Made by a program: the position numbers and the translations under genes. A stretch of DNA of 64,000 nucleotides from JANQJA01 sp047947185 (GTDB lineage Bacteria > Pseudomonadota > Gammaproteobacteria > Pseudomonadales > Azotimanducaceae), in contig CP170502.1 of assembly GCA_047947185.1 (NCBI GenBank), positions 2,294,001-2,358,000 on the forward strand, written 5' to 3'. The notes beneath the pieces were generated by a model, which ran no database searches, was not told where the DNA came from, and was given only the letters and a program-made list of their open reading frames with translations. Each line of letters starts with the position of its first letter. Positions within the stretch are counted from its first letter, which is position 1. This document shows positions 23,236-31,811 of the stretch, piece after piece.

Positions 23236-25110
23236 ATGACCCATGGTTTCCCCCGACCCAAGCAGCCCTGGCAGCTTAGTCGCCGCCGCTTCGTGCAGGG
23301 CCTGGCAGCCGGTGGCGTGCTGGCCGCCACACCGTCCTGGTTGCAGGCCGCCGCAAAAGGCGCGACCGCGCTGGGCTCGGCACCGGTACTCAGCGGCCGT
23401 GAAATCGACCTGGTAATCGCCGCAACACCTGTCAATTTTACCGGTGTCACACGTATGGCGACCACCATCAACGGTTCCATTCCGGCACCGACGCTACGGC
23501 TGCGCGAGGGCGATGACGTCACCATCCGCGTCACCAACCGATTACCTGTTTCTACCTCTATTCACTGGCACGGCATCTTGCTGCCCTATCAAATGGATGG
23601 TGTGCCGGGGATCAGCTACCCAGGCATCGCACCGGGAGAAACCTTTGTTTACCGCTTTACCCTCCGCCAGAGCGGCACCTATTGGTACCACAGTCACTCC
23701 GGCTTTCAGGAGATGACCGGGATGTATGGCGCCCTGATTATTGAGCCGCGGGCAGGCGAAAGACACCGTGCCGACCAGGATTATGTGGTGCAGCTGTCCG
23801 ACTGGACCGACGAAGATCCAATGCATACCTTCAGCAAGCTGAAAGTACAAAGCGATGTCTACAACTTCAATCAGCCCACCTTTTTCGATTTCACAGCCGA
23901 TGTTTCAAAGATGGGCTTACAGGCAGCCCTGGAAAAGCGCCAGATGTGGAACCAGATGCGGATGAACCCGACCGATCTGGCGGACCTGTCGGCGGCCACC
24001 CTCACCTTCCTAATGAATGGCACCACCCCGGCGGGCAATTGGAGCGGGTTGTTCCAGCGCGGTGATCGCGTACGGCTTCGTTTTATTAATGCCGCCAGCA
24101 ACAGCTTTTACGATATCCGCATTCCGGGTTTGAAGCTAACGGTGATCCAAGCGGATGGTCAGGATGTTGAACCTGTCACTGTGGATGAATTCCGTTTCGG
24201 CCCCGGAGAAACCTACGATGTCATGGTCGAACCGCGGGACGATGCTTACACCATCTTTGCCCAGAGCATGGAACGCAGCGGCTATGCCCGCGGCACCCTG
24301 ACCGTGCGGCAAGGCTTAACCGCTCCAGTACCAGATCCTGACCCGGTTGAGTGGTTGACCATGGCTGACATGATGGGGGCTATGAGTCATGGCACTGGTC
24401 ACGAAGGCATGAATCATAGCGGTATGGATCAGGGGTCCATGAGTATGGGTGCCATGGATCACAGCACCATGGATCATTCCCAGATGCACGGCGGCATGGC
24501 CATGGATCACAGTATGCACGGCGTGCAGCGGGCTTCTGATAACCCTCTTGCCAAACCCTCATCCACCATACGCCACGCCCGAACCGAATACGGCGCTTCG
24601 GTGGATATGCGAGTGGACATGCCACGCACCAATCTCGACGATCCGGGTATTGGCTTGCGCAACTTAAGCCAGCGTGGGTTGCGCCCACAGGGCCACCGAG
24701 TGCTGACGCTGGCCGACCTAAAATCCATCGATGGTGTGCTGGATGACCGCCGCCCGCCCGCGAGGGAGCTGGAACTACATCTTACCGGCAATATGGAACG
24801 CTATAGCTGGTCTTTCGACGGACTCGAATTCGGTAAAAGCACACCGGTCTCCCTGCGCCACAATGAACGCGTTAGAATTATTCTGCAAAACGACACCATG
24901 ATGACCCACCCAATGCATTTACACGGCATGTGGAGCGAACTGGAAACCGATCAGGGTGAATTGCGGGCCCGCCGCCATACCATTCCCGTGCAACCAGCGC
25001 AGCGTATCAGTTACCTGACCACACCCCATGACTTGGGCCGCTGGGCCTGGCATTGCCATCTGCTGTTTCATATGGACGCGGGCATGTTCCGCGAAGTGGT
25101 AGTGTCATGA
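23236..25110 (+). CDS. copA: CopA periplasmic multicopper oxidase
   Basis: 624-residue oxidase of the Pseudomonas/PcoA type that oxidises Cu(I) and sequesters copper in the periplasm. A Tat signal (SRRRFVQGLAAG, about 15-26) indicates folded export. Copper-site motifs: HWHG and YWYHSHSG in the first cupredoxin domain, and HPMHLHGMW plus HCHLLFHMDAGMF at the C-terminus. A Met/His-rich insert (about 380-430, repeats of MDHSxMxHS/GMxxG type) probably binds extra Cu(I). copB overlaps by 4 bp. This is the multicopper oxidase CopA, not the P-type ATPase also called CopA. Confidence 0.95.
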   Translation: MTHGFPRPKQPWQLSRRRFVQGLAAGGVLAATPSWLQAAAKGATALGSAPVLSGREIDLVIAATPVNFTGVTRMATTINGSIPAPTLRLREGDDVTIRVTNRLPVSTSIHWHGILLPYQMDGVPGISYPGIAPGETFVYRFTLRQSGTYWYHSHSGFQEMTGMYGALIIEPRAGERHRADQDYVVQLSDWTDEDPMHTFSKLKVQSDVYNFNQPTFFDFTADVSKMGLQAALEKRQMWNQMRMNPTDLADLSAATLTFLMNGTTPAGNWSGLFQRGDRVRLRFINAASNSFYDIRIPGLKLTVIQADGQDVEPVTVDEFRFGPGETYDVMVEPRDDAYTIFAQSMERSGYARGTLTVRQGLTAPVPDPDPVEWLTMADMMGAMSHGTGHEGMNHSGMDQGSMSMGAMDHSTMDHSQMHGGMAMDHSMHGVQRASDNPLAKPSSTIRHARTEYGASVDMRVDMPRTNLDDPGIGLRNLSQRGLRPQGHRVLTLADLKSIDGVLDDRRPPARELELHLTGNMERYSWSFDGLEFGKSTPVSLRHNERVRIILQNDTMMTHPMHLHGMWSELETDQGELRARRHTIPVQPAQRISYLTTPHDLGRWAWHCHLLFHMDAGMFREVVVS

Positions 25111-25952
25111 GGCTTAATACGGTGAAATATCTCACAACACTGGTTTTTATTGTCGGTGCCCTTCAAGTGAATACGGCCCTGGCGCAAATGGATCACGACG
25201 AGATGCAAATGCAGGGCGGCAGCGCTCCGGCCGATGCCCGCGATCCCCACGCTTATTCCGACGGTTACACCTTGACCGAAGGCCCCTATGCACAGCCGGG
25301 GCCGCGGCAACTGAAACTGGCGGACGAACACGCCTTCTGGTCCGTTCTGGGCGATCGCCTGGAGTATCACGAAGACAGCGAGAGCACGGTTTACGATATA
25401 CAGGCCTGGTATGGCACCACCTACAACCGCTTTGTCATCAAAGCGGAAGGTGATATCGCAGACGGCACACTAGAGGAAAGTTCAACCGAGCTGTTGTGGG
25501 GCCATGCGCTCAACGCCTATTTCGACACCCAATTCGGCGTCCGACTCGACCAATATGACGAAGGCAAGAACCGTCAGTGGCTGGCAATTGGTATGCAAGG
25601 CCTGGCGCCCTACTGGTTTGAGCTGGATGTTACTGCGTATGTTGGCGACGACGGTCGGACCGCACTCTCTGCCGAGGCCGAGTACGAGTTGCTGCTGACA
25701 CAGCGGCTCATTTTACAGCCCCGTGCGGAACTGAATCTGTATGGCAAGGATGACCCTGATAATAGTTTGGGGGCGGGCCTCTCGGATCTCGCGCTGGGCT
25801 TGCGCCTGCGTTACGAATTCAGCCGTCAATTTTCTCCCTACATCGGTGTGGAATGGACAGACACCTATGGCGACACAGCTGATTACCGCCGTGCGGCAGG
25901 CGAAGATACGTCAGGCACCCAATTCGTCGCGGGACTGCGATTCTGGTTTTAA
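25107..25952 (+). CDS. copB: CopB outer-membrane copper resistance protein
   Basis: 281 residues from ATG 25107 (ATGA overlap with copA), the start that gives a signal peptide (to ALAQ, about residue 26). A short Met-rich metal-binding stretch (MDHDEMQMQGG) is followed by a beta-barrel with a C-terminal phenylalanine (AGLRFWF). It acts with CopA in periplasmic/outer-membrane copper handling. The Met-rich segment is much shorter than in Pseudomonas CopB. Confidence 0.92.
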   Translation: MRLNTVKYLTTLVFIVGALQVNTALAQMDHDEMQMQGGSAPADARDPHAYSDGYTLTEGPYAQPGPRQLKLADEHAFWSVLGDRLEYHEDSESTVYDIQAWYGTTYNRFVIKAEGDIADGTLEESSTELLWGHALNAYFDTQFGVRLDQYDEGKNRQWLAIGMQGLAPYWFELDVTAYVGDDGRTALSAEAEYELLLTQRLILQPRAELNLYGKDDPDNSLGAGLSDLALGLRLRYEFSRQFSPYIGVEWTDTYGDTADYRRAAGEDTSGTQFVAGLRFWF

Positions 25953-26004
25953 CAATAACCAAGTTGATACGGAAACTTTTCAAACACCTATGAGGAACAC
26001 CTTT

Positions 26005-26298
26005 ATGAATATGAAAACACTAGCCACTGTCATCGTGCTCTCCACACTGGGCATCGCTTTATCTGCACAGGCCCATGATCCTAAAGAGCATATGAAAGAC
26101 GCTGAAAAGCCGGATTGTGCAGCCATGAAAAATATGGATCACAGCAAGATGGATATGAATGATCCTGTGATGCAAGCCATGATGAAACAATGCATGAATG
26201 ACACGCATCATAACGACTCTGAAAAGGATCAAGCGCAGGCTGATCATCAGGACAACGAAAAAAGCTCAGGCGAGCAACATTCAGAACACCAACACTGA
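26005..26298 (+). CDS. Small secreted Met/His-rich protein
   Basis: 97 residues. Start chosen at ATG 26005 behind AGGAA; the ATG at 25990 would overlap that site. Signal peptide to SAQA (about residue 22), then a mature part rich in Met, His, Asp and Cys (KNMDHSKMDMNDPVMQAMMK and DTHHNDSEKDQ). Probably a periplasmic copper-binding protein, fourth kind of copper sink in this cluster. It lies 52 bp after copB and 18 bp before the cytochrome gene. No named family recognised. Confidence 0.65.
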   Translation: MNMKTLATVIVLSTLGIALSAQAHDPKEHMKDAEKPDCAAMKNMDHSKMDMNDPVMQAMMKQCMNDTHHNDSEKDQAQADHQDNEKSSGEQHSEHQH

Positions 26299-26316
26299 TC
26301 AACCCAAGGAGTTTTC

Positions 26317-26898
26317 ATGTCGGCGCTCACCACCTTTATCAAGAGTCTAGTCATTACCGCTGTCATCGCGCTGGTGGGTGGTGGGCTGTTTCTCTATTCA
26401 GGTCTCTACCCCATGGGAGCCGATGTACCACACAATCGGCTGACCTACTGGCTGCTGGAAACCTTGCGTGAACGTTCAGTTGCACGTGCTGCCAGTGACA
26501 TTAAGGTTCCTGGCGACCTAAACGCACCGGAGCGGTTACTGGCGGGTGGCGCCGACTACAATGATATGTGTGCGGGGTGCCATTTGAAGCCGGGCAAAAC
26601 CGAAAGTGATTTCACCCTGGGACTGTATCCCGCTCCCCCTAATCTAACTCTAGCCGGCGATGAACATGGGCACGAACATACCGGCGACACCGAAAATGAC
26701 GACGAGGCTATTAAGCGACAATTCTGGATTGTTAAACATGGCATCAAGGCCTCGGGCATGCCCGCCTGGGGACCGGGGCATGACGATGAACGTATCTGGA
26801 ACATGGTGGCGTTCCTGAAGCGGTTGCCGGAACTGTCTCCCGACCAATACCAGATACTCACCGCACGTGGGCAAGACTCGGAAGGGCATGGTCACTGA
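26317..26898 (+). CDS. Membrane-anchored c-type cytochrome
   Basis: 193 residues: one N-terminal membrane anchor (about 8-30), then a cytochrome-c fold with haem site CAGCH (about residues 87-91) and distal Met candidate in ASGMPAWGPGH. A His/Glu stretch (DEHGHEHTGDTE) and the HGH C-terminus could bind metal. It follows the copAB genes and may accept electrons from Cu(I) oxidation by CopA (inference). It ends 24 bp from the convergent DUF5676 gene. Confidence 0.8.
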   Translation: MSALTTFIKSLVITAVIALVGGGLFLYSGLYPMGADVPHNRLTYWLLETLRERSVARAASDIKVPGDLNAPERLLAGGADYNDMCAGCHLKPGKTESDFTLGLYPAPPNLTLAGDEHGHEHTGDTENDDEAIKRQFWIVKHGIKASGMPAWGPGHDDERIWNMVAFLKRLPELSPDQYQILTARGQDSEGHGH

Positions 26899-26922
26899 TA
26901 TGGCACCTCATAATCCATCGGC

Positions 26923-27177
26923 TTACTGCAAGCGGTTGTAAATAGCCGCCAGCAACCACCCGGCGATACCCGCTGACACTGACCAAGCCACCAGTCCCAC
27001 AACAACGCCAGTGAATGTCAAATGCCAACCCATCTCATTCAGTTGCATATGCACCATTTCCCCAGACATGGATAACATCATGGCGGGTATTAACATCACC
27101 AACAGGCTGCAAGCCAGCCACAGTATCGCCGCTGTAATCGCGCTGGCCATCCCGAATTTTAACGCATTAAGTGTCAT
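26923..27177 (-). CDS. DUF5676 family membrane protein
   Basis: 84 residues with two membrane helices (about 10-35 and 52-78), matching small DUF5676 membrane proteins frequent in copper/silver islands. It is the last gene of the long minus-strand copper cluster, 47 bp after the ferritin-like gene. Function unknown. Confidence 0.75.
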   Translation of the reverse strand: MTLNALKFGMASAITAAILWLACSLLVMLIPAMMLSMSGEMVHMQLNEMGWHLTFTGVVVGLVAWSVSAGIAGWLLAAIYNRLQ

Positions 27178-27224
27178 GACTATTCCTCCGTTTATGGTGG
27201 TGTATCTGTAATAAATTAGTGTCT

Positions 27225-27683
27225 CTACATATCCCCGAACCGGTTGGCAGACTGCGCCATACGCATCATTTCGTGCTCCTCCAGCGACCGGAGTGATCCC
27301 ATCAACTCCTTGGCAGAGGGGATATCCGCCCTTGAGGCGAGATAACGATACAGCTCAATCACCTGCTGGTGCTGATCCATAATCGCCTCCATGATTTGTA
27401 TGGCATCCAGATCGGCAAAGGGCGCGTCACAGTGTGCATGTCGGACGATCGGATGCTTGTTGACATATTCCATACACCAGGTGTTCAGCGCATGCTCGTC
27501 GCCAGACGTTTCAAAACCGCTGACCACCCGGGTCAGTGCCTTTTCGTGATTGGACAGGTAAGCAAGAATCATTCGGGCTCGTTCATCCGTATTCTTGTCT
27601 GCGCAATGGGATAAGCACTGACTGAGATGTTGGTGAAATTCCCGGGTCCAGTGCAGTACATCTTTTAAGGTTTCAATTTGCAT
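27225..27683 (-). CDS. Helical ferritin/hemerythrin-like protein
   Basis: 152 residues from ATG 27683 behind GGAGA. All-helical, with repeated His/Glu pairs in predicted helices (YLSNHEKAL, IMDQHQQVIELY, LRSLEEHEMMRMA) and three or four Cys, consistent with a four-helix bundle that could bind a di-iron or other metal centre. No signal peptide. Family not identified with certainty; rubrerythrin- or DUF2383-like proteins are the closest idea. It sits within the copper operon. Confidence 0.5.
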   Translation of the reverse strand: MQIETLKDVLHWTREFHQHLSQCLSHCADKNTDERARMILAYLSNHEKALTRVVSGFETSGDEHALNTWCMEYVNKHPIVRHAHCDAPFADLDAIQIMEAIMDQHQQVIELYRYLASRADIPSAKELMGSLRSLEEHEMMRMAQSANRFGDM

Positions 27684-27715
27684 GACTATTTCTCCGTTGT
27701 GGATTGGCACTTCGA

Positions 27716-27823
27716 TTACAGGCGCAAAATATCGCGATAGCTACGCATATACACCACCGGCTCCTGGTGGGTGTCGATGCCCATATCGATCGCCTTAAGT
27801 GTGTTAATTTGATCCATTACCAT
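27716..27823 (-). pseudogene. N-terminal fragment of a thymidine/AMP phosphorylase-like gene
   Basis: About 35 codons read MDQINTLKAIDMGIDTHQEP and then VVYMR before diverging to a stop. LKAxDxGIDTxQExVxYMR is the start of the DeoA-like phosphorylases seen in metal-resistance islands; here the homology breaks after YMR and some 450 expected residues are missing. It is best read as the stump of a deleted gene between the ferritin-like gene and the permease. Confidence 0.4.
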
Positions 27824-27891
27824 TTCCCGAACAAAAAAATTTAGCCATTGTCTTTCTTTCAGTGTCTAGCAGGCTCTCTCCACCCTAATTT

Positions 27892-29244
27892 TTAATGGTG
27901 ACGTTCATGAGCCTGACTTTGGGACACAGCTTGCTTTCGTTTTTCAGATCCAAGGAATAGTTGCTCTCCGATAGCGATTAGCATCATTGTGACAACGGCC
28001 ACACCCAACACAAATGGATCTGAATTCAACTTCACCCAAACGAACCCGCTTAGTGCAAGAAAATCTAATATAATCGCGGTAACGGGGACCCAGCTTTTGG
28101 CTTTAACATCGTCCAACAAGTAGCGCAGAACACCCCAGTGAATGGCGATATCCATCACCAGATAGAATATGATGCCAAGTGCTGCTATACGGGAAAGATC
28201 AAAGAACGCGGTGAGCACAAGTCCAAGAACCACGGTGTACACCAATGTATGCTTCTGAATGCTGCCCGGCATACCGAAATGGCTATGGGGCACCAACTTC
28301 ATTTCCGTTAGCATCGCCAGCATTCTGGAGACCGCAAAAATACTGGCAAGAATCCCTCCCGCCGTCGCCAGCATGGCAATCGCAACGGTGAACCACACGC
28401 CGTACTCACCGAGTGCAGGTCGAGCGGCCGCAGCCAGGGAATAATCTCGAGTTTGAATAATCTCACTAAGCGAGAGATTGCTGGCCACCGCAAAACCAAC
28501 CAATGTATAGATAACGACACAGGCAGCAATCGAAATAACAATGGCGCGACCAACATTGCGGTGTGGATCGATCACCTCGGAACCACTATTGGTAATGGTG
28601 GTAAAGCCTTTGAATGCCAGAATCCCCAGCGCTGTGGCACCGAGGAAATTACTGGCTGAACCGGTCTCGCTTACATGGTCAAAGTCCACTGCCAGGCTAT
28701 CAGCTAACCAGATGCCGACGAGACCAAAGATTAGAATTCCACCAATTTTCAGTAGGCCGATAAACCCTGCAACCCCTTGAATCAACCGATTACCCAACAG
28801 GTTCACAATGAACGCCGCCAGAATTAGGGAGACGCCGAGTATAGGAGTCATTTGTCCTGAAGGGTCACCGCCAAATAATTGCATGGTGTAAGAACCGAAC
28901 GTACGCGCTAGAAAACTCTGCGCGATGACCATCGAAAAATACATAAGTAGTGCATTAAACGCAGTGGGCAACCGGTCGCCATAGGCCTTATGCAGATACA
29001 TGCCGATCCCCCCTGCTGATGGGTAGGCATTGGATATTTTGATGTATGAGTAAGCACTGAAACCAACGATGATCGCGGCCGCGAGGAATGCCAATGGGAA
29101 TAATGCACCAGTCATCTCTGCCATTTGCCCGGTTAGCGCAAATATTCCTGCGCCGATCATCACCCCAGTCCCGAGCATCACCGTACCTGACAGAGTGAGG
29201 CTACCTTCGTTGTAATGTGTCGAACGATCGTCTTTTTCCTCCAT
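27892..29244 (-). CDS. APC-family permease
   Basis: 450 residues, about twelve membrane helices. The first has the APC signature GTVMLGTGVMIGAGIFALTG (about 20-39), typical of amino-acid/polyamine permeases. Substrate not evident. It begins right after a 62-codon open frame and lies inside the copper cluster, where a role in metal or amino-acid export is only a guess. The C-terminus is His-rich (HERHH). Confidence 0.85.
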   Translation of the reverse strand: MEEKDDRSTHYNEGSLTLSGTVMLGTGVMIGAGIFALTGQMAEMTGALFPLAFLAAAIIVGFSAYSYIKISNAYPSAGGIGMYLHKAYGDRLPTAFNALLMYFSMVIAQSFLARTFGSYTMQLFGGDPSGQMTPILGVSLILAAFIVNLLGNRLIQGVAGFIGLLKIGGILIFGLVGIWLADSLAVDFDHVSETGSASNFLGATALGILAFKGFTTITNSGSEVIDPHRNVGRAIVISIAACVVIYTLVGFAVASNLSLSEIIQTRDYSLAAAARPALGEYGVWFTVAIAMLATAGGILASIFAVSRMLAMLTEMKLVPHSHFGMPGSIQKHTLVYTVVLGLVLTAFFDLSRIAALGIIFYLVMDIAIHWGVLRYLLDDVKAKSWVPVTAIILDFLALSGFVWVKLNSDPFVLGVAVVTMMLIAIGEQLFLGSEKRKQAVSQSQAHERHH

Positions 29245-29433
29245 TCATGACCCCTTAATATAATGGTCAGCCCTCTTCCTGGGCATTCGTTGCAAGGTAT
29301 ACAGGATGCTTAAAACTGCATTTCTCAACAGACTGCTAGTCATATCGACAGGTTCCAACGTCAATTGGCCCCTCACCAGATTAATTTCCGAGACACCTAA
29401 TCGATGTTCTTTGTTGCTCATTTTCTCTTTCAT
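29245..29433 (-). CDS. Small hypothetical protein
   Basis: 62 codons packed between the HMA gene (stop at 29434) and the permease (start 29244) without gaps, which favours a real gene. ATG 29433 or the internal ATG five codons later (preceded by AAGAGA) may be the start. Polar N-terminus, a possible amphipathic helix, basic C-terminus. No family recognised. Confidence 0.4.
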   Translation of the reverse strand: MKEKMSNKEHRLGVSEINLVRGQLTLEPVDMTSSLLRNAVLSILYTLQRMPRKRADHYIKGS

Positions 29434-29781
29434 CTAATGAGGCGGCATCTTGTTGCAGCAGTGCGCCTCATGTTTAGCGTTATCCCCGATATTCTCATCG
29501 GTCTGCCGTTGCCAACTCAGCCTGGTTCGGGACCACCAGCTGTCTTTTATTGCCGCACCATGCTTTTCGACAATGGCGATCATTTCATCGATATTGTGAT
29601 GAGAAGCGTCGTAGGCGATTTTTAAGGTTTTTCTACGTGCATCGAACTGAACGCTGTCAACACAGGGAAGTTCATCAATTTCCTCAACAATCGCTTTGGT
29701 ATTGTTTTCATTGATCCCGCACAGGCTCAAGGTATGCTTGGTTAAAAAACCTGGATTGATACCCGATCGATGCTCACTCAT
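29434..29781 (-). CDS. HMA-like small metal-binding protein
   Basis: 115 residues from ATG 29781 with a GGAGG site. The middle (about 18-80) fits the HMA fold (HTLSLCGINENNTKAIVEEIDELPCVDSVQFDARRKTLKIAYD), but the usual CxxC loop is replaced by CGINEN with one Cys. The tail carries HEAHCCNKMPPH. Cytosolic; likely a metal chaperone or divergent relative. Part of the copper operon. Confidence 0.6.
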   Translation of the reverse strand: MSEHRSGINPGFLTKHTLSLCGINENNTKAIVEEIDELPCVDSVQFDARRKTLKIAYDASHHNIDEMIAIVEKHGAAIKDSWWSRTRLSWQRQTDENIGDNAKHEAHCCNKMPPH

Positions 29782-29822
29782 AGTGTTTTTCCTCCAATCG
29801 ACAGGTTGAGTAAGCAACCCAT

Positions 29823-30266
29823 CTATTTTTTGTGTTTGTGGGCAGGTGTTTTTTGGGATTCAGACTCATGATCCATCATTTGCCCCATCATCATCTGCAT
29901 CATGCCCATTCGTTCTTCCATCATGTCCATGCGCTTTATCATATCCATGTCGTCCATTTTTGATGACTCACCTACTGTCATTTCCATTCCCATGCCATCA
30001 CCCATTAATCGCATACCCTTCTGCATGACTCGCATATGTTCCTGCATCAGTTGCTGGCGTTTTTCCGGATCGGTTTCGGCTTTGATTTTTCCCATCATGT
30101 CGTGCATCTTTTGCATGTGCTCATGCATAGCCATCATTTGCTCATGGCCCATCATCATTCCGCCCATCGGCTGATCTTTACTGTCGCCATGTTCGTGCCC
30201 TTTTTCCGCAAAGACGGGCGAAGAAATCGCGGCGGCTATTACCAAAGTGGAGATTAGTTTTTTCAT
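29823..30266 (-). CDS. Periplasmic Met-rich protein
   Basis: 147 residues from ATG 30266; the longer frame lacks a signal. Signal peptide to VFA (about residue 20), then a helical, extremely Met-rich mature protein (about one residue in five), with His at both ends (KGHEHGDSKDQPMGG and AHKHKK). It resembles CpxP/Spy-like or CopK-type copper-binding sinks only in general character. It probably binds Cu(I) in the periplasm. Confidence 0.65.
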   Translation of the reverse strand: MKKLISTLVIAAAISSPVFAEKGHEHGDSKDQPMGGMMMGHEQMMAMHEHMQKMHDMMGKIKAETDPEKRQQLMQEHMRVMQKGMRLMGDGMGMEMTVGESSKMDDMDMIKRMDMMEERMGMMQMMMGQMMDHESESQKTPAHKHKK

Positions 30267-30279
30267 CGGAGTACCCTCA

Positions 30280-30930
30280 TCAGTTGGAAACAGTTTTATC
30301 GACGTTAAATTTCGGAATCCATGCCGGCGTGACTTCCATATAGCGGCGATAGTCATCACCGAATTCCTTCAATGCCATGCGCTCCTCACGCTTAGCGAGT
30401 CGCACGTAAACCACTACCAGAACCGGAAACATAATCACGGTAAGGATCGTCGGCCACTGCAACAGAAATCCAAACATGATCAGGATAAATGCGATGTACT
30501 GCGGGTGGCGGCAACGGGCATACCAGCCGGTAGTCGCTAGCGAACGGGTCTGCTGCGCCTTGTGCAGAACACTCCACGCCGAGGCCAGTAAAAAGAAACC
30601 CAAAATGATCAGGACATTACTGGCGATATGCAGCGGATCAAAATGAGGGTTGCCTTCAAAACCGAAAAGGGTATGCAGAAGATGGCCGTTTTCGTGGGAC
30701 AGAAAATCAATACCAGGATATTTTTCCGCCAACCAGCCGGAGAGAAAATAAATGGTTAATGGAAAGCCATACATCTCGGTAAATAGGGCAATAATAAACG
30801 CCGAGAAAGCGCCAAAGCTTCGCCAGTCAGTTTTGGTTTGCGGCTTGGTAAAGCTGAAGGCAAAGAAAATAAATATCGCCGAATTAAGTATCACCAGCGT
30901 CCAGAGGCCGTAAGCAGATTCACCGTGCAT
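30280..30930 (-). CDS. Isoprenylcysteine methyltransferase-like membrane protein
   Basis: 216 residues from ATG 30930 with a GGAGAA site; the frame upstream to 31104 runs into the next gene. Five or so membrane helices. The C-terminal half has the ICMT/PEMT signature (YARCRHPQYIAFILIMFGFLLQWPT and KREERMALKEFGDDYRRYMEVTP), which binds S-adenosylmethionine. Substrate unknown. Such genes recur in copper islands next to P-type ATPases. Confidence 0.75.
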   Translation of the reverse strand: MHGESAYGLWTLVILNSAIFIFFAFSFTKPQTKTDWRSFGAFSAFIIALFTEMYGFPLTIYFLSGWLAEKYPGIDFLSHENGHLLHTLFGFEGNPHFDPLHIASNVLIILGFFLLASAWSVLHKAQQTRSLATTGWYARCRHPQYIAFILIMFGFLLQWPTILTVIMFPVLVVVYVRLAKREERMALKEFGDDYRRYMEVTPAWIPKFNVDKTVSN

Positions 30931-30955
30931 GCTTCTTCTCCTGTAATCTATTGGG

Positions 30956-31240
30956 TTAATGGTGATGACGGTTTTCGTTTTCCCGACGGCCTTCCTCCAG
31001 CCCCCGCTGATAGGCATCCTGCTCGGACTCGCCTTCATGCTGATCATGGCTACCATGACCACCGTGTCCGCCGTGCATAAACAGATGCATAAAGGGGCAG
31101 GCAAGGAAAATCAGGAACGGCAGAAATTGCCAGACGTGTTGCCGGTGCTCGACGAGCAGAAAATAGGTGACCGCGCCAATAAGTCCCAGTGCCGCCAGTC
31201 CTTTGGGTGTTAACCAGAATGATGTTTTTTGAGTCGCCAT
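30956..31240 (-). CDS. DUF2933 family small membrane protein
   Basis: 94 residues from ATG 31240. Two membrane helices (about 17-33 and 40-58) with PFMHLFMHGGHGGHG and a charged His-rich tail. This is the DUF2933 pattern: a short, His-rich membrane protein common in copper/silver loci. It follows the truncated PII-like gene and precedes the methyltransferase-like gene. Confidence 0.8.
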   Translation of the reverse strand: MATQKTSFWLTPKGLAALGLIGAVTYFLLVEHRQHVWQFLPFLIFLACPFMHLFMHGGHGGHGSHDQHEGESEQDAYQRGLEEGRRENENRHHH

Positions 31241-31248
31241 GTCACACC

Positions 31249-31419
31249 TCACCTGTGTAATTGAAAATCGTTGTCTGTTGCGCCGCGTTTATCGTGTATC
31301 CACAGACGCCCACGAACTAGATGCAAGGTAAAATCCTTCACCCCATGTCGAATCAAAGTTTCTTCCACGTTTTTCAGGCGAAACTCGTCAAAAATGGCCG
31401 TGACTTTGTTGATGTTCAT
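31249..31419 (-). CDS. PII-like protein, apparently truncated
   Basis: 56 codons from ATG 31419 (MNINKVTAIFDEFRLKNVEE then TLIRHGVKDFTLHLVRGR). The first 36 residues match the N-terminal half of PII-like signalling proteins including the VRGRG-type T-loop start; afterwards the sequence diverges and stops, where about 60 more residues would be expected. It could be a deletion derivative kept in the operon, or a short relative. It is the second damaged PII-like gene in the window. Confidence 0.5.
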   Translation of the reverse strand: MNINKVTAIFDEFRLKNVEETLIRHGVKDFTLHLVRGRLWIHDKRGATDNDFQLHR

Positions 31420-31430
31420 TGGCCTCCTGC

Positions 31431-31784
31431 TTATTGCACCGTGATTTGTCCACGGTACATCTGCATCTGACAATGAAACGCATACTCGCCGGATGACATT
31501 GCTGGCAGCTGAATGGTCTTCAGTTTATTCAACGGTAAGGTGTCGCTGATTTGCAGTTCGGGGATCAATAAAGTTTCAGAACAGGGCGATTGATCTCTGC
31601 GCATAAATTTGATTTCTACCGGTTCTCCAGACGGCACTTTAATGCGCGAAGGCGAATAGGTACCGTTTTCCACAGTAATCACCAGATCGTTTTCACCCAG
31701 CTCGGCTTCTTTCGGCTTGTAGAGCCAGAACCACCACACAATCAGTGCAATTAGCGCTAAACCCGCAATATTAATAATCATCAT
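31431..31784 (-). CDS. Membrane-anchored cupredoxin-domain protein
   Basis: 117 residues: one N-terminal membrane helix (about 4-22), then a cupredoxin fold. Likely copper ligands are in SPCSETLLIP and at the C-terminus, FHCQMQMYRGQITV. It probably carries Cu(I) in the periplasm, possibly handing it to or from the P-type ATPase encoded 27 bp upstream. Similar to CupA-like proteins, which bind copper on the outer face of the membrane. Confidence 0.8.
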   Translation of the reverse strand: MMIINIAGLALIALIVWWFWLYKPKEAELGENDLVITVENGTYSPSRIKVPSGEPVEIKFMRRDQSPCSETLLIPELQISDTLPLNKLKTIQLPAMSSGEYAFHCQMQMYRGQITVQ

Positions 31785-31811
31785 CGCAACGCCCTCTTCC
31801 CGTCATTCTCA

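Noticed and set aside
24360..24540. Repetitive stretch in copA resembling a tandem repeat
   Set aside because: It is the coding of Met/His-rich copper-binding repeats typical of CopA, not a mobile or CRISPR repeat.
30930..31104. N-terminal extension of the isoprenylcysteine methyltransferase-like gene
   Set aside because: It overlaps the DUF2933 gene and the internal ATG has a good GGAGAA site.
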